From Benincasa hispida (Eukaryota > Streptophyta > Magnoliopsida > Cucurbitales > Cucurbitaceae): DNA of 64,000 nt. Position numbers and translations under genes: made by a program. The notes under the pieces are model-generated. The model saw only the letters and a program-made list of their open reading frames with translations, was not told the DNA's origin and did no database searches. This document shows positions 48,871 through 60,200 of this stretch, one piece after another. Position 1 is the stretch's first letter; each line of letters opens with the position of its first letter. The stretch is taken from positions 64,501,980 through 64,565,979 of the forward strand of contig NC_052360.1 of the NCBI RefSeq assembly GCF_009727055.1, written 5' to 3'.

Positions 48871-49416
48871 TTTCCGGGGTTTTTTTTTTTTTTTTTCCTT
48901 TTTTACTAGATTTTCAAGTTCTTATATTATTCCGATTTCCGTCTGGTTTCTAACAAAGAAAAAAAAAATTCTCCGCCCGCCGTCTGATGAAAATATTATT
49001 TCCGCCAAAAAATTTCTCTTCCCTTTCTCCTCTCTCAGTGTGGGCTTAATTCTGCTCCGACTCGGTGACGACGAGTGGCCTATTAACACGTGGCATTATT
49101 TATTTTTGACGAAATTACCTTTTTATCCCTAGAGTTTAAATTTAGTTTTGATTTGGTTGTTTGTTTCACACTATTTTTTAGGTTACAATCTTATTTATGA
49201 GATATAAATTTGGTTCTTACATTTAAAGCTTTATATTTTTAATAAATTAATTATAATCGATTGAGCTTTATTATATTTTATAGCTATTGTGATTAAATTT
49301 TTAAATTAAATCTCAAATCTTTTATCTAAATCTAACTCATTCAAGAAAATTTGAGAATTATGGAAAATAGATTATTAGAATACATTTAAGTTTTTATACT
49401 TTGGGATTGGTTCAAT
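48871..49416. other. Intergenic, no gene seen
   Basis: Mixed sequence near 48960-49080 (CTCCGCCCGCCGTCTGATG, CGACTCGGTGACGACGAG) could be promoter sequence of the CW gene. The rest is AT-rich up to the LTR element. Confidence 0.5.
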
Positions 49417-49421
49417 CCTAG

Positions 49422-50500
49422 TGTTCGCACGGAGAAATTTATTTCGTAGAACTTGAAATTTGTATTTATATTCATTTTATGAAAATTGGGTAAAATCTCT
49501 AATACATAGTATTTTGATGCTTTCAAAATAAACTATAAACTTTAAGTTGTTGATAACCTTAAATGATCAACCTTTGGGCTTGTTGGTCTTCTTGGGTGAT
49601 CGACCTTTGGGCTTGTTCTTGATCGGTCTTTGGGCTTGATGATCTTCTTGGATAATCAACCTTTAGGCTTGTTGATCTTCTTGGAAGATTAGTGTTTGCC
49701 GCATGAGGCTTCCGGAGAAACTTGTTTCGTGGAGTTGAACTTAAGTTGGTGTTGATGTTGAAGTTGATTTGATGCGATGTGGTTTGATCTCTAGTACTTG
49801 ATCCTCTAATTCTCTCTCGGTTGGGTGAATGTGCTTGACTTGAAGAGAAAAGCACGGAATGTTCTTGAAGTAGAAGTCTTGGAAGAGTCTTTGGGTCTTC
49901 AAGGATCTTCAGTCTTTTAGGAGTGCAGCTTCAGGAGTCTTAAGAGTCTTTCTGCTTGTTGATGAATTCTCTCTAGGCTTTCTAAATGTAGAAAATGCTT
50001 GTATCTTCAAAAGACTTCCGTCTTCAGAATGTTTGTATCTTCGAAGGACTTCAGTAGAATGCTTGCATGACTTCAGTCTTCAAAATGCTTGTATCTTTGA
50101 AGGACTTTAGCCTTCAAGCATGGTCAGCTTTAGGAGTCAAGGAGCCTTCTGATTGTAGAGAATTCCCTATAAGGTCTCTGGAGTAAATTGTTGACCTTCA
50201 CAAATGAAAGAACTTCTTTCTCAAGTGGGTTTCGTGGGCTTGGGCTTGATTGGTCTATGGGCCTGGCCCTTAGGCCCAATTAGTTGGTTTTAGGCCTGAT
50301 TTTAAATGTGGGTCCAATTCATTTTTTTTTCTGTAGTTTGGACTTTAAACCCAAATAATAATATCAAATTGGGCCAATTTAATCTCATCTGATTCAATCG
50401 TCAACTTATAATTGAACCAAATTTAATGATTTAGAATTTTATAATTAATTTAGTAAACGACGTAGCAGCTTGTGATTGGTCCAAAATTTCTCATTTAACA
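49422..50500 (-). repeat. 3' LTR of the Ty3-type element
   Basis: On the + strand it starts TGTTCGCACGGAGAAATTTA and ends TTTCTCATTTAACA. It shares with the partner at 56067-57291 the GATCGGCCTTTGGGCTTGTTG-type tandem words and the CTTCAGTCTTCAGAATGCTTG-type tandem words. Short repeats inside differ in number between the LTRs. Confidence 0.88.
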
Positions 50501-50639
50501 AATGACTCTTTCAAGATTTATGCACATATATGGGTGGATGAATCTCGAAAAATATAAAGTTGGAATCAAAATCCAAATACTTTTGTTCTTAAATTTGATC
50601 TCGATTGATGTATCAGTCAAACTATAAATTTAGTACATA

Positions 50640-50910
50640 AGTTTAACTTGAATTTGGAATAAAATTTGGAATATACCCAAATTTTAATTTAAGATTTTAT
50701 CCTTAATAATTTGGTGAGGATAAAAATCTGATGATTTGGATTTTAGGATCAAATTGGGAACATGTCCAAATTTTAATTTGAGATTTTATTTACAATTTAA
50801 TCTCAAAACAATTTGATTTTGAATAAAATTTGGAATATGGTCAAATTTTAATTTGTGATTTTATCCACAATTTAAATTTGATTTTGAATAAAATTTGGAA
50901 TAGGTCCAAA
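50640..50910. repeat. Diverged tandem repeat in the Ty3-type element
   Basis: AATAAAATTTGGAATATGG, CAAATTTTAATTTG and GATTTTATCCACAATTTAA recur three to four times with uneven spacing of about 65-110 bp. The tract is non-coding and AT-rich. Confidence 0.6.
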
Positions 50911-51402
50911 TCTGAGTTAAAGGTAAATTTAAGGACAAAATCTAATAAAATCAAATTAGATGGGCAATTTGTTTAATTTAATTTGACATTAGGATAGAAT
51001 CAAATTAGGAAATCTAATAAAAAATCTAATATTTTGAATCAAATCTTTATTTGATTTGGATTTCTTAATTTGTTATGGAACCTAAGAACAGACCCCAAAT
51101 TCCTCCATTATCCTTATCCTCTCCTCTCCTTCTAATCTTTCCTTTCTCTCATTTGTCTCTTATTCTTTCAATTTTTTGTTCTTTCTTCCTTTTTTTTTTT
51201 AAAGAAAATTTAATTTTTTTTTCTTCTTTTTTTTTTTTTTTTTTTTACTTGCCCCTTTACCTTTTTCTTTTTTGTGTGTGTAGGTTTACTAACTCGTCCC
51301 CCTTATAACCGCTTCTTTTGTGGATGACATTGGTATGGTTTATCTACTGTATGCTTGTTCATGCTTCCAAATCGTCATAGGGGACACGCAAAGGGTTATG
51401 AC

Positions 51403-52240
51403 CCCTCATTTGATCACCGACTATCTTGCAGTATCGTTCGTGCATCCTGGTCGTCATGGGAGGGGCCCTGCAAGGCTTACAACTCTCATACTTTTACCTT
51501 AGGGAGGATCCTGATAAGGTCTACCTTGTAGCACACATATCCTGATCGTCATGGGAGGGGCCCCGTAGGGCTTATAGCTCTCATATGCTTTCATCATAGG
51601 GAGGATCCTGATAAGGTCTACCTTGTAGCACCATTCACATATCCTGGTCGTCGTGGGAGAGGCCCTGCAAGACTTACAATTCTCCCATGCTTTCACCCTA
51701 AGGAGGATCCCGATAAGGTCTACCTTGTAGCACTGTTTGCATATCCTGATCGTCATAGGAGGGGCACTGCAAGGCTTACAACTCTCCCATGCTTTTACCT
51801 TAGGGAGGATCCCGATAAGGTCTACCTTGTAGCACCATTCGCATATCCTAATCGTCATGAGAGGGGCCCTACAAGGCTTACAACTCTCCCATGCTTTCAC
51901 CCTAGGGAGGATCCCGATAAGGTCTACCTTATAGCACCGTTCGCATATTCTAATCGTCATAAGAGGGGCCCTGCAAGGCTTACAACTCTCCCATGCTTTC
52001 ACCCTAAGGAGGATCCCGATAAGGTCTACCTTATAGCACCGTTCGCATATCCTGATCGTCATGGGAGGGGCCCTGCAAGGCTTACAACTTTTTCATGCTT
52101 TCACCCTAAAGAGGATTCCGATAAGGTGTACCTTGTAGCACCGTTCGCATATCCTGATCGTCATGGGAGGGGTCCTGCAAGGCTTATAACTCTCCCATGC
52201 TTTCACCCTAGGGGGGATCCCGATAAGGTCTACATTATTA
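51403..52240 (-). repeat. 102-bp minisatellite (34-residue coding period)
   Basis: Each unit contains GGAGGATCCCGATAAGGTCT, ACCTTGTAGCACCGTTCGCA, TATCCTGATCGTCATGGGAG and GGGCCCTGCAAGGCTTACAA. GGAGGAT anchors fall at 51503, 51600, 51702, 51804, 51906, 52008, 52110 and 52212, so seven units and exactly 102 bp in the last six intervals. As 102 is a multiple of three, the - strand stays open for 187 codons and reads a 34-residue repeat with CERCYKVDLIGILPRVKAWE. It occupies the place where pol should be. No protein role is known to me. Confidence 0.9.
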
Positions 52241-52249
52241 TGTTACTCC

Positions 52250-52985
52250 TTGATCAAAATTTGAAGATACGGGAAATATGCCATCGAGTATTGAAGATGA
52301 GGTGAATATGACATCAAACTTTGAAGATGAGAAGAATATGCCATCAAGCTTTTGAGCAGAGTCAGGTTAGCTAGAGTCGATCTCGCATATAAGACGAAGT
52401 CGGACGGACCAGAGTTGTCCTCGCATATGAAGTGGAGCCGGATGAACCAGAGTTGTCCTCGAATATGAGGTAGAGCTAGGCAAACCAAACTTGATCTTGC
52501 ATATGAGGTGGAACCACACCCACATTTTTTTAGAGGAAGCGAAAATACACCAACATTTTGGAGAATGGGTGAAGTTGTACCAACATTTTGGAGAGGAAAC
52601 GAAACCGCACCACGACTTTGGAGATGAAGCGAAGTCGCACCATTAGTTTGGAGATGAAGTGAAGCCACGCCATAATTTTGGAGATGAAGCGAGGTTGCGT
52701 CATGATTTTGTAGATCGAGTCATTGAAAATGAAGCCGAGCCATGCACACCGACTATGAACTTGAAGATCAAACGGAGCCATGCACACCGACCTTTGAGCT
52801 CGAAGAGGGAGTGGAGCCATGCACACCGACCTTGAACTTGAAGATAGAGTGGAGCCATACACACAGACCCTAAACTTAAAAATGGAAGTGAGGCCATGCA
52901 CGCTAATCTTGAACTTGAATATGAAATATCATCGATGGAGCCTCTGAACTTGAAGATAGAGAAGTATCGACGAGACCTTCGCGCT
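52250..52985. repeat. Degenerate short-repeat tract in the Ty3-type element
   Basis: Diverged units are of the type GGAGATGAAGCGAAGTCGCA (about 52560-52700, spacing about 35 bp), GTGGAGCCATGCACACCGAC (about 52730-52900) and GGACCAGAGTTGTCCTCGCA (about 52400-52470). Several reading frames stay open across it, but none shows a known domain. It appears to be the same kind of repeat-built sequence as its neighbours. Confidence 0.7.
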
Positions 52986-53024
52986 TGAGTGTGACAAAGC
53001 ATGGAAAAATCCTCTGAATTTGAG

Positions 53025-53275
53025 CTTGAAAAATCGATGAATCCTCCGCATTTGAGCTTGAAGAATTTGCGAATCCTCCACACTTGAGTTTGAAAAATTG
53101 GTGAATCCTCCGCATTTGAGCTTGAAGCATCGGCGAATCCTCTGCACTTGAGCTTGAAGCATCGACGAATCCTTCGCACTTGAGTTTGAAAAATTGGTGA
53201 ATCCTCCGCATTTTAGCTTGAATCATTGGCGAATCCTCCGCACTTGAGTTTGACGAAGCATCGATGAATCTTCAC
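53025..53275. repeat. 32-bp minisatellite
   Basis: The unit is GAATCCTCCGCACTTGAGCT plus TGAAGCATCGGC. ATCC anchors fall at 53041, 53073, 53105, 53137, 53169, 53201 and 53233, a period of exactly 32 bp. Because 32 is not a multiple of three, each frame reads all three phases in turn, giving overlapping open frames on the - strand that are artefacts of the repeat. Confidence 0.9.
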
Positions 53276-53836
53276 ATTAAGCTCAACTTCGGGACTTTGA
53301 GCATGAAGATGGCATTGCAAAGTCTTCAAACTTGAGCTTGAAGATGAAACATCAATGAAGTCTCTAAACTTGAAGATGGAGGAGCATCGATGAAGCCTCT
53401 GAACTTAAAGATAAAGGAGCCTCTAAGTTTGATTTTAAAAAGGAAGCGAAGCGCATTCTAAATGTGTGCCTTTTATTTACTGTGTTGGCTTCTTACGAGG
53501 GATGAACATCTTCAATCCATTGTGTTGCCCCCAATCGGGATGAACATCTTCAATCTGGAGTGTCATTCTTTAATGGGGATGATCAACATCAATATTGTAG
53601 TATCATACTTAGGCGGTTGTGGTACCCTTTTTTTATGGACTAAACTTAAATTTCTTTAAGTTTCCTTCGTACCTTTAAAGAAATGGGTCAAATCATGATG
53701 TAGTTCAATTTTTTTTTTTTTTAACTGGATTGAACTTGAAGTTTCTTTCAAGCTGCCTACATACCCTTCTTAATGATAAGGATCAAGTCATAATGTAGTT
53801 CAAAAAGATTTTTTTTTTTTTTAGGCGCGACTGAAC

Positions 53837-56060
53837 TTAAGTTTCTTTTGATGTGGATATACTTAGCCTTTTGAAGGCTGAAGTTCGAGTTGAAGTAGTC
53901 GTTGAACATTGATCTTTTTCTCCTTCCGTGGCCATACTCAATCTTTGAAAGACTGAAGATGAAGCACTTAAAGGTTTAATACGATCGAAGACAGAAGTTC
54001 TTCGCTTCATCTCTTCTGGGTCGTTGACTTCTTCAATAGTCATATGATTGTTGTCGACTTCCACTATGCCGATAGTGTGACATGCAATAACTTATGATAC
54101 TTTCTTTAGATGATTATTGAGAAAGCTTCTTGGGAGAAATTCTGCCAAAGCTGCCGACCGTTGGAATTGAGGGAAGTCCTTGTCTTCTTTCTTAGCAGGC
54201 TTAGGCTTTTGTGTCATCCTTTTGCTTTTCTTTTTACAAGCCTTGTTCCTTTTTCTATAGCTTCGATAGGAACGCGACTCTTTTTGGGTGGAGTTTGGCT
54301 ATCTTCTTTTTCGACGAGTCACGACTATCATCATTGTCATCTTCAACGAGCTCATCTTTCTTTTTGGAATTTGTTGTTTGAATCTCTTGCTGGAACAAAA
54401 CAACTATTGGCTCGAAGGCTCCGAACTGGATCAAGATTTGTCTTTGAGTAGGGGACACAGACAGTGTTGGAACACTTGAAGTCGCTGCTACTGTAGCGTG
54501 ATTTGTCTGAGCTACTTCATCCAAATCTAGCTCAATCTTCTTTTCACGAGCCAAATTCAGAATTCATTCCTTCAGCACGAAGCACTTTTCAACTGGGTAA
54601 CTAATGACTTGATAATACTTGCAGTAGTTAGGATCATCTATTTTTCCTTATTGTTCCGGTCGCTTGCATTCCGGTAGCTGAATAAGTTGCTTCTCTAGTA
54701 GTTGCTCCAACATATTTGCCACATCAGAGTTAGAGAATGGATAAACCTTCTCTTATCTTTCTTTAAGAGTTGGACGACGTTTCTCGCCCTCATTGTGCCT
54801 TCTTTCAAATTTTGTTTATTTTCCTCTAGAGGGAAATTTCTGCAGGGTCACATGAATGACCATAGATTCTTTTGTGGCACTATCCACGATCTTTTCAATG
54901 CCATTGGCTTCATTTTTGTATTTTCTCCCTTCAGGGACTAGGAAATCTTTAGTTCCCCTGTTGGCAATGCTCGGCTCCATATCGTGAGCGCGTGTTGCCA
55001 GCTCCTCAAACGTACGAGGTTTTATCCCTTGTGGGATGTAGAGAAGCTCCCAATGCATGCCTTGAGTGCACATCTCCACGTAGATAATTCAATGAGCCTG
55101 TCTTTGCAATTCAGACTTAAAGCTCTCCATCGGTTGATGTAATCGATGACTGTCTCTCCCTTCCACTGTTTGGTGTTCGTCAGCTCCATCATGCTAAAGT
55201 GCGCCTTGTACTGTAGAAGCGGTTAAAGAAATCCCTTTCTAGCTGTTCCCAACTGTCAATCACTTTTGGCTCCAAATCAGTATACCAATCGAAAACATTT
55301 ATTTTCAAGGTACGGACAAACTGTTTGACTAGTTGGTCTCCTCTGGTTCTTGCATTTTATCAAGTTTCAATGAAGTGTGCAACATGTTGTTTTAGATTGC
55401 TCTTTTCATCGAACTGTTGGAACTTTGGAGGTTGATACTCAGCTGGCATTCTCAGGTTGTCGATTTTCTTGGTGTATGGCTTGGAGTACATAAAGAAAGT
55501 TTGCAACGGTCCTCCGTACTGAGCTCTTATGGAGTTTGTGATCATATCCTGGAACTGTTAAAATGATAGGGAGGCAACAGAGGTGGATTGTGGTGGCTGA
55601 CTTTCCTGCAAGACAGTCTTTCCTTTGTAATTGGCTTTTGTAGCTAGAGATTGACTTGATTTAGCAGTATCTTGAGCTTGTATTTGATATCTTAAAGCAA
55701 CGATTTCATAATCTCGCTCCTCTACAGCCTTCATTAGAAGATTTATCTTTACCTCCATCTCTGTCATGGTCGACTCAGTCGTTACGTCAGTCATCATGAC
55801 AGACACTACATCTAAATGTGATTCCTTCTCTGACAGATCAGTAGCAGAAGCATAGTTTTTAAACAAAGGATTTTCTCTTATGACGATCCCGCCTTTAGAA
55901 AATTCCATCAACTGGTCCCAGATTTCCTCCGTGATGACAGAGTTTATGTAAATGTTGCTTTCGATGGTAGCTTTGGATGCAACTTTCTTTGGTGCTATTT
56001 GTAGATTTGTTGACTCGGATGACGAGAGAGAGATGAGAGGTAGATATCCCACTAGGCGTG
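53837..56060 (-). pseudogene. Ty3-type gag remnant
   Basis: Read on the - strand just after the primer-binding-like region, the frames give KKVASKATIES, WDQLMEFSKGGIVIRENPLF, INLLMKAVEERDYEI and YKGKTVLQESQPPQST (55558-56060). The core follows with ITNSIRAQYGGPLQTFFMYS, YQPPKFQQFDEKSNLKQHVA, VIDYINRWRALSLNCKDRL (about 55090-55545) and IKPRTFEELATRAHDMEPSI (54816-55079). A linker (54255-54554) and a tail with RTSVFDRIKPL and SAFKRLSISTSK (53837-54064) complete it. The order matches the retrotransposon gag of this family, broken by stops and frameshifts. After the tail, where protease should begin, no recognisable sequence follows. Confidence 0.85.
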
Positions 56061-56066
56061 CCAATT
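56043..56066 (-). promoter_or_regulatory. Primer-binding-site region of the Ty3-type element
   Basis: Directly inside the 5' LTR the - strand reads AATTGGCACGCCTAGTGGGA. A TTGGCACGCC start is recurrent in related plant elements. I could not match it to a specific tRNA with certainty. Confidence 0.55.
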
Positions 56067-57039
56067 TGTTTGCACGAGATTTCAAGAGAAATTTATTTTG
56101 TGGAATTTGAACTTTGTATTTGTATTAATTTTGTGAAAAGTTAGCAAAATCTCTAATACATAGTATCTTGATGTTTTCAAAATAAACTATAAACTTTAAG
56201 CTGGTTGATCTTCTTGAACGATCGGCCTTTGAGCTTGTTGATCTTTTTGAACGACCGGCCTTTGGGTTTGTTGATCTTCTTGGGTGATCGGCCTTTGGTC
56301 TTGTTGATCTTCTTGGATGATCGGCCTTTAGGCTTGTTGATATTCTTGGAGGATTAGTGTTCGCCGCATGAGGCTTCAAGAGAAACTTGTTTCGTGGAGT
56401 TGAACTTAAGTTGGTGTTGATGTTGAAGTTGATTTGATGTGATGTGGTTCGATCTCTAGTACTTGATCCTCTGATTCTCTCTCAATTGGGTGAATGTACT
56501 TGACTTAAAGAAGAAAAGCACCGAACGTTCTTGAAGTAGAAGTCTTGGAAGGGTCTTTGGGTCTTCAATGATCTTCTGTCTTCTAGAAGTGCAGCTTAAA
56601 GAGTCTTGAAAGTCTTCTGCTTGTTGATGAATTCTCTCTGGGCTTTTTTAATGTAGAAAATGCTTGTATCTTCAAAGAACTTTAGTCTTCAGAATGCTAA
56701 TACTTGCATCTTCAAAGGACTTCAGTCTTCAGAATGCTAATACTTGCATCTTCAAAGGACTTCAGTCTTCAGAATGCTAATACTTGCATCTTCAAAGGAC
56801 TTCAATATTTAGAATGCTTGTATCTTCGAAGGACTTTAGTCTTCAAGCGTGGTCAGCTTTAAGAGTCAAAGAGTCTTTTGATTGTAGAGAATTCCCTATA
56901 AGCTCTCTAAAGTATAGAATTGCTGACCTCCACAAATAATGAAAACTTCTTTCTCAAGTGGGTTTCGTGGGCTTGGGCTTGGTTGGTCCATGGGCCCAAT
57001 TAGTTGGTTTTGGGTCTGATATGAAATGTTGGTCCAATT

Positions 57040-57079
<40 letters not shown>

Positions 57080-57291
57080 CCCGTAGTTTGGACTTTAAAC
57101 CCAAATACTAATATCAAATTGGGCAAATTTAATCTCATCTTATTCAACTGCGTGGCGTCACCAAAATTTGTCTTCAATTCAATTCGGGACATATGTCAAC
57201 TTCTAATCGAACCCAAATTTAATGATTTAAAATTTCATCATTAATTTAGTAAACGACAACTTGTGATTGGTCCAAAATTCCTCATTCAATA
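56067..57291 (-). repeat. 5' LTR of the Ty3-type element
   Basis: On the + strand it starts TGTTTGCACGAGATTTCAAG and ends CCTCATTCAATA. It contains a run of 36 T (57044-57079) and three or more copies of a TCAGAATGCTAATACTTGCATC-type unit at about 56690-56800. It is 1,225 bp against 1,079 bp in the partner. Confidence 0.88.
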
Positions 57292-57296
57292 CCTAG

Positions 57297-60200
57297 TCTC
57301 TATACTTTTAATAAAATTTTAAATTTAGATCTTACTATTTTGTTGTAGATTATTTTATTTATTTATTTATTGTTATTAGCATTTTCACTATAAATATTGA
57401 AAATATATTCACATATCAGGTTTCTTTGCATGAAAATTATTATGATTATTTAATCAATTTCCATAATAATTAGTGATATTTTAACATAAGGGAAAATAAA
57501 CCAATCTATTTATAAATTTAGCAAAATGTTGGACTGCGATAGACTTCTATGACTTAGTGATATCACTGAGTGATAGAAGTTTATCATAGTCGAGTGACAT
57601 TTTGTTATACTTTTAAATATTTTAAATAATTTTAATATTTAAAACAATTATCCCTAAAAATTAACTCCATTTACTAGAAATACAATAACTAAAGTTTGAA
57701 CATGGACTAAAATTAAACAAAATTCACAATACATGAACTGAAATGATATTTTAACCTAACATTTTATGCAAATAAATTTTAGTGTGAACTCAAAAAATCT
57801 ATATATCAATTAGAAAAATCTTGTAAGCTATATTGTCTTTTAAGAAATTTTTTTTCCCCCAAACTAGAATGTATGACATCAAAACTTGAAGTCGAGACAA
57901 AGCGATAAAAAGGAGGGGAAAAAAAAGACAAACTAAAATGTAGAACATCAAAACTTGACGACATGAAACATCCAAACTTATTATTGCTAGCGATGTGAGA
58001 CATAAGTACCAACGAATCCCCACAATTCTTATATCTTAATGAGAGGTATAAGAAATCCACAATGATCTATCTATAACTGAAAGGCTCCGTAGTGAAGCTT
58101 ATAAGGAAGGAACTTATTAGAAACCATGGAGTTAAGGAAATATACGATGCATCACTAATAAAGATCTTGACTTAGTGACAAAGGATCCAACAAAAGTATT
58201 ATCTCGAACCAAAGGAGGGAGAAATGCATTATGAGCTATCGAAGGGATTTATATAGAAACATATATACTATGAGCTACCAATGAATGAAACAAAAGCACC
58301 ACACGACTTTAAGGTAAATAAGCAAGGAATTCACCCCTTAGTAAAATATTTCATAATTAGTTTAATAAAACACATGTCTATATGGATATTTAAAAACAAA
58401 CTTATGCACCTCTTTATTAAAAATAAAATAAATAAAATCTCAATACATAAATTTTAATATCATTAACCAAATAATAATATGTTAGCTTCTTAAACCTTAA
58501 TTGACACGATTTTCTTCTCCAAAAGTTGGAGATTGAAACTACATCTTTTAATTGTAGGCTTTTAAAAAAACTTGTTAGCAAAATTAATGTATATAAATTG
58601 GTTTTTACTAAAAACAAACTTTTTGTTTGGTTCAAAAAATTATTAAAAAAACACATGAACAAAATAAATATAGTAGAATTTAACTTTATAAGAATAAAAA
58701 TATGATACTAATTAAAATTCCGACGAGGAACAAATTAGTCAAATAATAGAATAATTTGAGGCAAAGCATAGGTCCTATTTATAAGAACTAAAAAGACCGA
58801 ATTTCAACCTTGTTTTAATCCAAATTCCAACCTCGAATAGAATTTATGTTTTAAAAGGAAATCTTTTAAGAGGTATTATATTATCTTAAACGTAGTTGTT
58901 TTATTGTTCAAATTACTATAATTATTAAATTATTTCCACGACTTATTAAATAATATATTTAAATCACTATAAACTCACTTCATAATCCCTCATTTAGATA
59001 TATCATTACCCAAATATACGGGCAGTAGGTTTTAGGTGACTTTTTTGTTGTTGTTGTTTTTTTTTTTTATTATCAAATTATTCTACGAGAAAGTTGTCGA
59101 TAGAGATGTGTTTGATCTAAGGAGTCGTGAAGTAGAAAGTTTGGAAGTAGGAGTTGTGAACTTCACTCCTTGTTTGACCAAGAAGTTGGTGGATCCTACT
59201 ACTAAAAAACATCAATTTTATATCTCTCATCAACCTCTTACATTGTGGGTCGCAGAAGTTTGTAAACTCCTCAAACTTCATAACTCCTTACTCCTCAATA
59301 TTTCACTTCTTACTCTTAAACACCCGAGATTTAGATTTGTTAATATATATAGAGAGAGAGGAAGAAAGAATTATCATGGAAGACTTGATTGGTTACTCAT
59401 GAACCTTAGCTTGTTGGTAGATCGTGTTGTACTTTTGATCTTGGCTATGGGAAAAACTTTTGATTTTGATTTTGCCGAGGGAATGGTTATAAAGATATTG
59501 TAATTTCACATTTAAAATCATTAAATAAATTATTTTTTCCTTATTTTTTAATTTTTTAAATCTCATTTTTTCCTGTTTTTTAGTATCACATGTTAAAAAC
59601 GAAAAAAAAAAGGCATTCATATTTTTCCTATTTCTTGCATTCATAGAAAAAAAAAATCCAGATTCTAAATCACAATATATCTCTAGTTCACATCCAAATA
59701 AAAAAAAATCTGAATATCTATTACATGTAAAAGAAAAAATAACAATAAAACAATTACACAAAATCTGATTTTCTCTTCTTTTTTAGCATCACATGTAAAC
59801 TGGAAGAAAAAAAAAAACTCATGTTAATTAGAATGCTATTAAATATCTCTAAAAAAAGTAGTTTCATTTTAACTAGAATGATATCATAAAATCATTTAGA
59901 AATTAGTTTTGATTTATTTGAGAAATTTGATTTAATATAAAATCAAATTTCATCTATAAATTCACTCCCTACCCACCAAGTTTTCATCTATTCTCTTTTA
60001 TTCTCTTTTTGTTAATTTTGTCAATGTTAACTTTTTTTTTTTTTCCAGCTCTCAACTCCAACAACTATTTCATGATTTTGTAAGGTTTTTTTCCCCCTCC
60101 TTTTATATTAAATTTCTTTTATTTTTTCCTTTCCTTTTATTTTATTTTTTGAATAGGTAAATTTCTTTTATTTTATATGTTAAAACAATTGAACATTAAA

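Larger units (their letters stand above)
49422..57291 (-). mobile_element. Ty3-type LTR retrotransposon, gag only, non-autonomous, with minisatellites
   Basis: LTRs lie at 49422-50500 and 56067-57291, with a perfect 5-bp target duplication CCTAG (49417-49421, 57292-57296). The internal part reads on the - strand: primer-binding-like region, gag (53837-56060), then low-complexity and minisatellite DNA (50640-53430). No protease, reverse transcriptase, RNase H or integrase is present in any frame. The gag resembles the Ty3/gypsy-type gag very common in cucumber and melon annotations. The copy must have depended on proteins made elsewhere. LTR differences are numerous, so it is not a new insertion. 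Confidence 0.88.

Noticed and set aside
52243..53226. Several overlapping open frames of 77-159 codons on the - strand
   Set aside because: They are different phases of the 32-bp minisatellite and neighbouring short repeats; low stop density in the repeat unit explains them.
57841..57970. Repeated ACATCAAAACTTGA as a possible regulatory or duplicated element
   Set aside because: Only two short imperfect copies are present with no flanking structure; chance or local duplication is enough.
59036..59503. 155-codon open frame on the + strand
   Set aside because: It begins in a T-run, has no recognisable domain, and overlaps MITE-like words (TTGTTTGACCAAG, CTTAAACACCCG). Its composition equals the surrounding AT-rich DNA.
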